Positions 50,193-59,219 of a stretch of 64,000 nt of DNA are shown in pieces. The notes below the pieces were generated by a model. It was not told where the DNA came from, searched no databases, and worked only from the letters and a program-made list of their open reading frames with translations. The translations under genes and the position numbers were made by a program. The number at the start of each line of letters is the position of its first letter. Position 1 is the first letter of the stretch. Source of the stretch: Clostridiaceae bacterium (lineage in GTDB: Bacteria > Bacillota > Clostridia > DSM-8532); the NCBI GenBank assembly GCA_012840245.1, contig DULR01000017.1:1-64000 (forward strand), read 5' to 3'.

Positions 50193-51095
50193 TTAACCTT
50201 TTATACCTGAAGTCATGATGTTCTCGGTGAGCTTCTTCTGGAAGAAGAAGAACAGGATTATCGGAGGCAGTATGGAGAATACCACTGCACGGAGAACATC
50301 GAGATCGTTCGTATTATTGGCCCCCCTGTATTCAAAAAGCTTGACCATAACTGTCCTGTAATTATTGTCGAGAACCAGATAGGGCAGCAGGAAATCCGAC
50401 CATGCGCCGTTTATAGTATAGATGGCAACAACCACCAGTATGGGTTTGGAAAGCGGCAACACAATACGGGAGAACACCTGAAGAGGCCCGCAGCCGTCAA
50501 TACGTCCGGCTTCTATCATGGTCATCGGGAAGGAATCGAAAAACTGTTTGAACAGGACAACATAGAATGCATTAGCTCCCGCGGCAAGCCAAAGGGGAGT
50601 AAAAAACCCGGTCATCTTCAATCTGGTCAGATTCGCAAACAACGGAGTGATGAAAGTCGTTGCCGGAATGAGAAGAGAGAACATAACCAATGAATATACG
50701 ACCTTATGTCCTTTGGGTTTGAGTATCGACAGACCATAGGCAAGCAGACCGTTGAAAAGCAAAGCAGTAACGATGCTTCCTGTCACCGACCAGAGCGAAT
50801 TTATGTAATATTTATGGAATTTCATGTCTTTCCATGTATCGATATAGTAGTCTATGTTGAAAGCCTTTGGTAAAAAGCTTTTATTCCCTAAGAACTGCAT
50901 CGTGCCGTAGAACTCCTTGAGTTCCTTGAATCCGGCCAGGAATACCCATACTATCGGGAAAACCGATACTACCAGAATCACCGCACACGCCAGGTATATA
51001 AAAACCAATCCTATTTTTACACTGCTTGACCGAAGATCATAATCCCGTATAACGCCTGTTCGCTTGATACCGTTCATATTTTCCACACTCCTCAT
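50193..51095 (-). CDS. Carbohydrate ABC transporter permease
   Basis: EAGRIDGCGPLQVFSRIVLPLSKP motif. Confidence 0.92.
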   Translation of the reverse strand: MRSVENMNGIKRTGVIRDYDLRSSSVKIGLVFIYLACAVILVVSVFPIVWVFLAGFKELKEFYGTMQFLGNKSFLPKAFNIDYYIDTWKDMKFHKYYINSLWSVTGSIVTALLFNGLLAYGLSILKPKGHKVVYSLVMFSLLIPATTFITPLFANLTRLKMTGFFTPLWLAAGANAFYVVLFKQFFDSFPMTMIEAGRIDGCGPLQVFSRIVLPLSKPILVVVAIYTINGAWSDFLLPYLVLDNNYRTVMVKLFEYRGANNTNDLDVLRAVVFSILPPIILFFFFQKKLTENIMTSGIKG

Positions 51096-51997
51096 TCAAG
51101 ACTCTCTCTGCGCTTATTCAAAGTGTTGTATATGACCGTGAAGGTAAGCAGCATCAAAGCTATGATGACAGATACCGCTGATGCCCTTCCATAGTCGATG
51201 CTGGACGCATTCTGTATATAATTGAACAGAAGCTGCATAAGCGAAATCGATGCGTTGTCGGGTCCTCCGTTCGTAAGTACAAGCGGTTCATACAGGATCT
51301 GGAATACGGCGATGATCTGCAGGATGAGCAATGTGCTTCCAAGGTTGAAAATCTGGGGCAACGTAATGTGCCATGTGCGGCGCCAGATGCCTGCGCCGTC
51401 GATAGTAGCTGACTCATACAGCTCCGGGTTGATCCCCGCAAGTCCTGCCATATATATGAGAGCTGTGGCTCCTGCGCCTTTCCATGTCAATATAACGACG
51501 ATAAGAGGGATAATGATATCCGCATTTGACAGCCATGCTCTGGCATCCATTCCTAAATAACTGATCAGTACGTTGAAAGCTCCTGAAGGTTTTGCGGAGA
51601 AGAAACTTCTCCACATCAAGACTGTTGCAAGCCCAGGCATAATATTGGGAAGATAAGACGCTGTCCTGAACAGTCCCCTCAGACGTGTCGTCTCGCCTAT
51701 CAGAACAGCTATTATTATAGGCATCAAAAATCCTATGACAAGGGACCAAAGCACATATGATACGGTATTTCTCAAAGCCGCTGTAAAATTGGGGTCTTTG
51801 AAAACCGCTATGTATTGATCCAGTCCCACGAATTTTTCAAGGCTCACGCCTTTTGTTTTAAAAAGGCTCATTACAATGCTTTCACCCATCGGGACCCAAA
51901 CGAAGAAGGCGAATAAAATCACCGACGGCAGCATTATGAGCCAGGAATTGATATTGTTTTTCAGATTCCAATACTTGCCTGAGTTTTTGTCAATCAT
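51092..51997 (-). CDS. Sugar ABC transporter permease
   Basis: ESATIDGAGIWRRTWHITLPQI motif; 4-bp overlap with downstream permease. Confidence 0.92.
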   Translation of the reverse strand: MIDKNSGKYWNLKNNINSWLIMLPSVILFAFFVWVPMGESIVMSLFKTKGVSLEKFVGLDQYIAVFKDPNFTAALRNTVSYVLWSLVIGFLMPIIIAVLIGETTRLRGLFRTASYLPNIMPGLATVLMWRSFFSAKPSGAFNVLISYLGMDARAWLSNADIIIPLIVVILTWKGAGATALIYMAGLAGINPELYESATIDGAGIWRRTWHITLPQIFNLGSTLLILQIIAVFQILYEPLVLTNGGPDNASISLMQLLFNYIQNASSIDYGRASAVSVIIALMLLTFTVIYNTLNKRRESLE

Positions 51998-52054
51998 TTT
52001 TTCACCGCATTCTGTCTAAATTTTGGCTCATAGGTTCCGGATAATTATGAATCT

Positions 52055-52086
52055 GCCTGGCAGCCGAAATGGATCGGCTGCCGGGC
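52055..52086 (-). other. Intra-operon stem-loop between solute-binding protein and permease genes
   Basis: GCCTGGCAGCCG-AAATGGAT-CGGCTGCCGGGC. Confidence 0.7.
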
Positions 52087-52106
52087 AGTCTCTTTAAGTT
52101 TACTTA

Positions 52107-53591
52107 TTATTGAGCATCATTCACATATTCGTCAATCAGCTTCTGGAAGTTATCCTGTGCTTTGTCGAGAAGTTTTTGGATATCGGCATCCTTGTTCGTA
52201 AGAACTCTCTGGATTACCTTTGTCAGCTCAAGGTACATTTCCTGGGCCATGATGGGCTCTTCAGCACGGAGAGCGCCTTTGTTGATGGTATCAAAGTAAT
52301 CCTGATAGAATCTCATATCTATGTTCTGATATTGATTTACAACTTCCAGCTCAGCTTCTGTGTATTCAGGATTGTTCCATGCCTGTATGCGAGGGATAAC
52401 GGGTATGCCATCCTGTACGCGTCTTGCGGCATCCTGCTTCATACCTTCTATGCTGTCCGGAGTAAGAACAGGAGCTTTGCCCATCAGCTCAAGATATGCA
52501 AGGCAGGCTTTGATCTGATCCGAGGTTGCATTGGGAGCAAACATATATGCGGTACCGCCTGCGAGCATATACTGATCGCCCTTTGGTCCTGCCGGGAACG
52601 GAACGAGTGCCAGTTTGTCAACAGGAAGACCGTTGATCGCAGTGGGGTTATCAACTGCGTCGTTAGCACCGAAGTACATTGCTGCTCCGCCTGTTCCCAG
52701 TTGTGTCATACCTGATCCCCAGTTCTCCTGAGTCGGGTCAGCTGTGAGACAGTCATATTTCCATTTGAGATCTCTTACGAATTCCATGGCCGCAACAACT
52801 TCAGGAGTGTTGAGATGTGCATACCATCTGCCGTTTTCATATGTTTCAAGCGTTGCTCCATAGTTCCATGCTATATTTGAAAAATGCCATCCGCCGGCGC
52901 CATCCATAGCAAGGAGGCAGAATCCTGGAGTGCCTGTTCTCTCTTTTATAAGGGCTGCAGTTTCAGCAAGTTCCTGAAGTGTCTTGGGATACTTGGGAGT
53001 TCCGTCTTCATTCATCAGGTCGGCTGCTTCGAACAGTTCGACGTTTATCATTAAACCTAAACCGTAAGAATCACGAGGAATACCATAGATCCTGCCTTCT
53101 GCATCAGAAAGCATCCTCTTGTATCCCGGATTCATGTATTGTTCCCAGCCCTTTTCCTTAAGTTCATTGGTTATCTCTGCCACCAGACCGGCATTAATAA
53201 GCCTTTGGGGTTCGGTGAACCATGGCTGGAATATGGTAGGTGCGTTGCCTGCCGAAGCCATAGTTACGTACGTATCAACAGCGTATTGATAATGGAATGG
53301 CTCGATCGTAACATTTGGGTACAGTTCCTTCATCTTAGCAACAAAGCCTTCATGCATGGCTATTTCAGATTCTGCAGCAGTATCAGAAGGCCAGACACCA
53401 AGCTTGATGGTTGCTGTAAGATTCGGGTCGCCCTGAAGGCCTTCACCTATAGGAGTGATCTCTACTTCGGAAGTTGACGAAGGTGTTGCTGTTGGTGTTG
53501 CTGTCGGTTGGTTATCGTTGTTCGATGGCGCTCCGCAGCCTGCCAGGAGCAGGATAAACGCCAGGGTTAAGGTAAGAATTGACTTTTTCAT
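52107..53591 (-). CDS. Extracellular solute-binding lipoprotein
   Basis: Lipobox LLLAGCGAPS; family 1 solute-binding fold; start at 53591 behind AAGGAGGG. Confidence 0.92.
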   Translation of the reverse strand: MKKSILTLTLAFILLLAGCGAPSNNDNQPTATPTATPSSTSEVEITPIGEGLQGDPNLTATIKLGVWPSDTAAESEIAMHEGFVAKMKELYPNVTIEPFHYQYAVDTYVTMASAGNAPTIFQPWFTEPQRLINAGLVAEITNELKEKGWEQYMNPGYKRMLSDAEGRIYGIPRDSYGLGLMINVELFEAADLMNEDGTPKYPKTLQELAETAALIKERTGTPGFCLLAMDGAGGWHFSNIAWNYGATLETYENGRWYAHLNTPEVVAAMEFVRDLKWKYDCLTADPTQENWGSGMTQLGTGGAAMYFGANDAVDNPTAINGLPVDKLALVPFPAGPKGDQYMLAGGTAYMFAPNATSDQIKACLAYLELMGKAPVLTPDSIEGMKQDAARRVQDGIPVIPRIQAWNNPEYTEAELEVVNQYQNIDMRFYQDYFDTINKGALRAEEPIMAQEMYLELTKVIQRVLTNKDADIQKLLDKAQDNFQKLIDEYVNDAQ

Positions 53592-53648
53592 TATATCCCT
53601 CCTTAAAAAATTCCCGTCAAAAATGTGCATGTTGCACAAATATTTAAT

Positions 53649-53668
53649 TTAGTTTAGCGATAAACTAA
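53649..53668 (-). promoter_or_regulatory. Candidate LacI-type operator
   Basis: TTAGTTTA-GCGA-TAAACTAA, perfect 8-bp arms. Confidence 0.7.
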
Positions 53669-53672
53669 CCTA

Positions 53673-53701
53673 ATTATATACAAATACTTTCTAAGTGTCA
53701 A
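53673..53701 (-). promoter_or_regulatory. Sigma-A promoter of ABC importer operon
   Basis: Minus strand TTGACA-N17-TATAAT, 4 bp before operator. Confidence 0.8.
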
Positions 53702-53794
53702 GCGAAAACTCCAAGAAAATATGCCTTTCTTCAAAGCTCTTTCTGCAAGTGATCATAGCTTTTATATCCTTATCGGAAGACAATCATAAACTAA

Positions 53795-53838
53795 TAAAAA
53801 ACCTGAACCAGGCAAAATGCCCGGTCCAGATTTTTGAT
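53795..53838 (-). terminator. Probable terminator of ABC importer operon 53898-57105
   Basis: Imperfect hairpin of ACCTGAACCAGGC/GCCCGGTCCAGAT with T run on the minus strand. Confidence 0.5.
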
Positions 53839-53897
53839 AGGAGAAATTTGATGTATGATGATAAACTGCAGGCTGCAGCCCATATTATTTCCCGAAA

Positions 53898-54770
53898 TCA
53901 GCCTTTTACCGAACCTGCCATTATTCCTCTCGTTATATGCTTATTGAGAATTATATATACGATTAGCGTCGGCAGAGCGCTTAAGGTCATCACTGCAAAC
54001 TGAGCCGAATAATTGGACGTGTACTGTCCCGCAAAATTATAGACTGAGAACGGGAGAGTTCTGAATCTGTCGCTTGACAGGAATGTGGCAGCCATTATGA
54101 ACTCGTTCCAGATGCTTATGAACGACATGATTATTACAGTCATGATCGCAGGCTTGAGAATGGGAAAAATGATCTGGAAAAGAAGTCTGAATACACTGCA
54201 CCCATCCATGAAGGCCGATTCCTCAATGGCTTCAGGAACCGTGTCCATAAAACCTGTAAGGATGAAGGTTGCCTGCGGAAGACCGAACGCTACATAGGGT
54301 ATTATCAGCGCGAACGGCGAATCTTCTATATTGAGGCTTGTAAACGTCAGGAAGTTTGGAAGCAGCGTGGCGTGAATAGGGATCATAAATCCCAGGAGAA
54401 CTATGTTCAGGAACATCCTGCTGAGCTTCCACTTCATCCTTGTAAAACCATAGGACATCATGACTGAAAGGATCACTATCAATATCAGGCTGACAGTGGT
54501 TATGATTATGCTGTTCAGGAAGTATTGCGGAACCTTACCTGCTGTCAGCGCAAGTTCATAGTTCTTCCAGTATGGCGGATTCGGCCATTTGAGAACATTT
54601 TTACCGAAAAGCTCATTACTTTGCACAAGCGAGAAATCTGTAAGCCAGACCAGCGGAAATATAGCCCCTATGGCAATGACCGAGCACAGAAATATATTTA
54701 AAAACCTGAAGATCGATGGTTTTGCTTTCAATCTCATACCTGAAATATTCTTATCTGCAAACTCTTTCAA
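53898..54770 (-). CDS. Carbohydrate ABC transporter permease
   Basis: ESAFMDGCSVFRLLFQIIFPILKP motif. Confidence 0.92.
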   Translation of the reverse strand: MKEFADKNISGMRLKAKPSIFRFLNIFLCSVIAIGAIFPLVWLTDFSLVQSNELFGKNVLKWPNPPYWKNYELALTAGKVPQYFLNSIIITTVSLILIVILSVMMSYGFTRMKWKLSRMFLNIVLLGFMIPIHATLLPNFLTFTSLNIEDSPFALIIPYVAFGLPQATFILTGFMDTVPEAIEESAFMDGCSVFRLLFQIIFPILKPAIMTVIIMSFISIWNEFIMAATFLSSDRFRTLPFSVYNFAGQYTSNYSAQFAVMTLSALPTLIVYIILNKHITRGIMAGSVKG

Positions 54771-54782
54771 AATACTCTCCCC

Positions 54783-55664
54783 TTAAACTTCTTTATTTCT
54801 GAACAGCTTCTGAACGATGATCGTTATGATCACGCATATCACTACAAATACCAGTGAGATGGCGTTCGCATAACCATATTTTTTCGCATTGAAGGCCTGA
54901 GTGTACAGATAATTCGCAACGAACTGGGTCTTTGTCCCCGGTCCGCCGTTGGTCATTATGAAGATCGGCTCCATCTGTTTCAATGAAGCTGTTATAGCTA
55001 TCGAAATATTAACGAAAATAACAGGTTTGAGCATGGGCAATGTAACTTTTACAAACTGCTGCCATGCGTTGGCTCCGTCTATCCTGGAAGCCTCGTACAA
55101 TTCATCGGGTACGCCCTTGATACCCGAATAATAAATCAAAAATGCATAGCCAAATCCCTGCCACATTATGACAAAGATAACCGAACCCAGGGCGATATTC
55201 GGGTTCCCCAGCCAGTCACGTTTGAGAAAACCTAAATTGACCAGCTCCAAAAATTTATTTACAAGACCATAGCTGGAATTGAACAGGTTCACCCACATCT
55301 TTGATGTTATAACGATCGAAATAACGCACGGAATAAAAAATACCGCTCTGAAAAACGTTTCAAGCCTGCCCTTCAGCTTATCTACCGCTATTGCATAGAA
55401 CATTGCGATCGGGTGTTGTATAAAAACCGTGGCAGCAGCCAGCAATGCCGCATTCAGAAGAGATGTCCTGAACACCTTGTCATTGAATATTACCGTTTTA
55501 TAATTTTCTGCTCCTACAAAATTATACTCGCCTATTCCCTTCCAATCGGTCATACCATAGAAAAAGCTTTTCACGATAGGGAAAAGTACCGCAAACGAAA
55601 AAACCAGTAGACCAGGAAAGACAAGCATAAATATTGTGCTTTTCCTTCGTCTGATTAGATCCAT
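54783..55664 (-). CDS. Sugar ABC transporter permease
   Basis: EASRIDGANAWQQFVKVTLPMLKP motif; likely start at internal Met 55664. Confidence 0.92.
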   Translation of the reverse strand: MDLIRRRKSTIFMLVFPGLLVFSFAVLFPIVKSFFYGMTDWKGIGEYNFVGAENYKTVIFNDKVFRTSLLNAALLAAATVFIQHPIAMFYAIAVDKLKGRLETFFRAVFFIPCVISIVITSKMWVNLFNSSYGLVNKFLELVNLGFLKRDWLGNPNIALGSVIFVIMWQGFGYAFLIYYSGIKGVPDELYEASRIDGANAWQQFVKVTLPMLKPVIFVNISIAITASLKQMEPIFIMTNGGPGTKTQFVANYLYTQAFNAKKYGYANAISLVFVVICVIITIIVQKLFRNKEV

Positions 55665-55710
55665 ACTGCTGTCCCCCTGCAAGATTTTTTTCCTGAAATG
55701 ATCCAATATT

Positions 55711-55740
55711 GTCTGAGCAGGGTCTTCGCCCTGCTCAGAC
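55711..55740 (-). other. Intra-operon stem-loop between solute-binding protein and permease genes
   Basis: Perfect 12-bp stem GTCTGAGCAGGG-TCTTCG-CCCTGCTCAGAC. Confidence 0.8.
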
Positions 55741-55752
55741 GTGATAGTTCAA

Positions 55753-57105
55753 TTATTTTGCAGCTGCTTCGTCAAGTTTGCTCAGGAATTCGTCGATTGA
55801 AACGGCACCTGCCGAGAACTCCTGGATAATGTTCTCAACGTCAGATTTCCATTCACCGGGTTTGAAGTCGTTCCAGGGTGTACCGCTCATCGATGTGGCA
55901 GTATTGAGGATATTTGTTACACCTTTCTGGAGTATGTTCTCATTGCCTGTCAGATATGATGAGTAGTTCTGGCCAGGCACAACAAGTCCTTCCTGCCATC
56001 CGATCTTAGCCCAGTTATCGGGATGCATCATGTAGTTGAGCAGCTTGATGGCTTCTTCTTTTACGGGTGAAGATGCAGATACTGCGTAGCCGCCGCCGTT
56101 CCATGCCACGATGTCGGTTGCTTTGCCCTTACCATCTTCAACCACAGGGAACGGGATCAGATCTACATTCTTTCTGAAGCTTTCGGAGTTGTCAGGATTG
56201 CTTGCCATACCGACTTCCCATGCTCCCATGTAGAACATGGCTGCCTGTTCCTGCAGGAAGAGGTTCATGGCTGCGCCATAATCGGCCGATATGAACGAAT
56301 CCTGGAAAAGACCGGCGTCTATAAGGCCTTTATACAACTCTGCCGCTTTTCTGATATCCGGATCGGATGCGAAGTTGGTATCGCCCTTTGATGCGTTGTA
56401 AATGGTGCGCTGATTTCCGCTGACTTTTAGCAGCAGATCCTGGAAGAACAGGTTGAGTATCCATTTGTCCTTGCCGTTGATGGTAAGAGGCTGAATGCCT
56501 TTTTCTCTGAATGCTCTTGCAGCATCCAAAAGCTCATTGTATGTAGTGGGTATTTTGACGCCGTTTGCTTCAAACATTCCCTTGTTGATGTACAGTGTAG
56601 TCATGTCCTGGTTTCTGGGAAGTCCATAAAGTTTTCCGTTGTAGCTGAAGTCTGTAGTTGCGCCTTCGAAGAATCCGTAATCCTTGTAGTCATCGGGGTT
56701 CAGTTCGGCAACATATCCTTTTTCCATAACTGCTTCAAGGAATGAAGGCTGTCCCCATACGCTGAGGAAATCAGGCAAATTATTACCTGCCACATATGAC
56801 TGGAATTTCTGCTTGTAAGGCTCATCCTGAAGCGCTTCCACTTTTATCGTCACATGCGGATTTTCTTTCACGTAGTTGTCCAGCAGCATTTGCTCAAGCT
56901 TGCCCTGACCGGCCGAACGGTCTGAAAGGTTCGTGAACACATTGATCGTTACAGGATCTTTTCCGGGTTCGCTCGACGGACTCTGGCTTGCTGCCGGTGA
57001 AGAAGTTCCTGGTGTATTCGTTGTTTCTTTCCCGCCACAAGCTGCAAGACTGACCAGAATAGCTATCATAGTCAGAAAAACGAGCACTTTTTTAAAAGTT
57101 TTCAT
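55753..57105 (-). CDS. Extracellular solute-binding lipoprotein
   Basis: Lipobox VSLAACGG; family 1 solute-binding features. Confidence 0.93.
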   Translation of the reverse strand: MKTFKKVLVFLTMIAILVSLAACGGKETTNTPGTSSPAASQSPSSEPGKDPVTINVFTNLSDRSAGQGKLEQMLLDNYVKENPHVTIKVEALQDEPYKQKFQSYVAGNNLPDFLSVWGQPSFLEAVMEKGYVAELNPDDYKDYGFFEGATTDFSYNGKLYGLPRNQDMTTLYINKGMFEANGVKIPTTYNELLDAARAFREKGIQPLTINGKDKWILNLFFQDLLLKVSGNQRTIYNASKGDTNFASDPDIRKAAELYKGLIDAGLFQDSFISADYGAAMNLFLQEQAAMFYMGAWEVGMASNPDNSESFRKNVDLIPFPVVEDGKGKATDIVAWNGGGYAVSASSPVKEEAIKLLNYMMHPDNWAKIGWQEGLVVPGQNYSSYLTGNENILQKGVTNILNTATSMSGTPWNDFKPGEWKSDVENIIQEFSAGAVSIDEFLSKLDEAAAK

Positions 57106-57350
57106 TTCGAACTCCTCCTTGAAATTACTTAATTTTGGTAGCTACACTGTTAATATAGCATCTTCAGTGTTCATTATAAGTAGACAAATTTTTAAAATGG
57201 TTTTCTATTTTTATACATTGTGCTATACTTACGTTATAAGATTTTCCCATTTCATGAAAATGACTATAAGCGAAAGCTTTCTATATAACAGTTTTCTTAT
57301 ATATCGGGTATCGTCCCAGCAGATTTTACACAGGACATGTTTCGCAGAGG

Positions 57351-59219
57351 TTGGCTATGATTCAGGCTTTTTTCAATAAAATAAAGGTCTCTTTCATGAA
57401 CTTGAGCATAAGAAGCAAATTAATAATAGCCAATTGCATCATCATCTCGATCGTTGCTTTTTCCATAGGCATCACAGCCTATTCCCTTTATCGCCAGACC
57501 GTTACGAACCGCCTGTCCACTGTCAATTTAAGAGATCTGAAACAGGTAGCCAACAGCATAGATTATCTGCAGAAAGACATTATAGAGCTTTCCAATTTCA
57601 TAGCGTCCGATTACACTGTCCAGAAAGCCATTTCATACTCTCCCGAAGAGCTGATCATGGCCATCCAGGAACAGAGCTACGTCAGGTATCTTATCAACAA
57701 CCTGCTCATATCAAAGGAATATGTAAGTTTTATAAGCGTCATCGCCGGCAACGGTTTCAGCCATTATGCCGCTTCTGACAGAAGCTTCGGTATACCGACA
57801 TTTCAGATGCTAAGCGAGACCGAATACTACAAGAAGGCTTATGACGGCAAGGGTTCCCCCTTATGGGCATATCTCCCCATAGACAACACCGACTATATAA
57901 CCAGCAATAAAGGCAATAAAATAATCATGTTCAGGACCCTGCTCAAGATGAACGATTATTCCACCAAAGGATTCATAATGATATCCATCAATCTTGACAA
58001 ACTTAAAGAAATATACAGGAGCATGCTGGAAATCGATCAAAGCACTCTGATCCTGCTTGATGAAAATGGCCTCCCCATTTTTTATGACACCAATAAGCCT
58101 ACCGATCCGGGTTTCAACGGTGTCAGCGATATTTTGGACAGTATACCCGAAAAAGCTTTAAATGACGGCGAAGGCACAGAGATCTTCACTTACAACGGCA
58201 AACAGCTTCTTTTGACCTTCGCGCCACTCAAGAATGTCAGCTGGAAGCTTGTAAATATTGTTCCTTTGCAGAATTTTGCGGTCAATGTCCAGTTCATACC
58301 TGTAATCGTCATTATAGTTCTGGTATTCGCTCTGTTTCTCGGCTTTTACTTTACGACCTTCACCTCTTCCATGCTGATAAAGCCCATCAAAAACCTTCTT
58401 GCATCGATGACCCGTGTTAAGCAGGGCAATTTTAAGGAAACTGTCCGGGTCAAGTACAACGATGAGGTCGGAGAGCTTTGCCTGCACTATAACGATATGA
58501 TAGCCAACATCAACAGGCTGCTGAATCAGGTCTATACTCTTGAGATCGAGGAGAAGATCGCAGAGCTTAAGGCACTCCAGGCACAGATAAATCCCCACTT
58601 TTTGTATAATACCCTTGACACTATCTACTGGAAAGCGGTATCGGGCGATAACAAAAGTGTCCAGGAAATGATCCACGCTCTGTCCAAACTGTTCCGACTT
58701 GCCCTCAACGTGGGCAAGGATTTTCTGTACGTGCGTCAGGAGAGAGAGCTCATCAGCTACTACCTGCTGCTGCAGGAAAAGAGGTATAAAAACAAGCTGG
58801 TTTATAACCTGGATTTCAGCCCCAACATCCTTTATTATCAGATACCCAAGCTGATTCTCCAGCCGTTTGTGGAAAATGCCATCGTTCACGGTATCGAGAC
58901 CGAGGATAAACCCACCAATGTAGACATACTGGGATTCATGGATGATGAAAGACTTCATTTCATAATCCGGGATAACGGGAAAGGCATGCCGCAGGAAGTT
59001 CTGGACAAACTGCTCAATCCTCAGATCGACGCAAACAGCACTCCCGACAGAGGCGGCTATGGTATCAAGAATGTAATAAACCGTCTGTCCATTTATTATG
59101 GCAGTAAATATTCGATAGATATAAAAAGCGAGCTGGGAAATGGCACCGAGATCGATATCTTCATACCGCAGACACCCGAAATCAATATAGAGAAAGGAAA
59201 TCTGAAGGGCTATGTATAA
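57351..59219 (+). CDS. Sensor histidine kinase, YesM-like (HisKA_7TM-less, His_kinase/HATPase)
   Basis: Cache region, HAMP, LKALQAQINPHFLYNTLDTIYWKA, DNGKGMP, GGYGIKNVINRL. Confidence 0.93.
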   Translation: MAMIQAFFNKIKVSFMNLSIRSKLIIANCIIISIVAFSIGITAYSLYRQTVTNRLSTVNLRDLKQVANSIDYLQKDIIELSNFIASDYTVQKAISYSPEELIMAIQEQSYVRYLINNLLISKEYVSFISVIAGNGFSHYAASDRSFGIPTFQMLSETEYYKKAYDGKGSPLWAYLPIDNTDYITSNKGNKIIMFRTLLKMNDYSTKGFIMISINLDKLKEIYRSMLEIDQSTLILLDENGLPIFYDTNKPTDPGFNGVSDILDSIPEKALNDGEGTEIFTYNGKQLLLTFAPLKNVSWKLVNIVPLQNFAVNVQFIPVIVIIVLVFALFLGFYFTTFTSSMLIKPIKNLLASMTRVKQGNFKETVRVKYNDEVGELCLHYNDMIANINRLLNQVYTLEIEEKIAELKALQAQINPHFLYNTLDTIYWKAVSGDNKSVQEMIHALSKLFRLALNVGKDFLYVRQERELISYYLLLQEKRYKNKLVYNLDFSPNILYYQIPKLILQPFVENAIVHGIETEDKPTNVDILGFMDDERLHFIIRDNGKGMPQEVLDKLLNPQIDANSTPDRGGYGIKNVINRLSIYYGSKYSIDIKSELGNGTEIDIFIPQTPEINIEKGNLKGYV

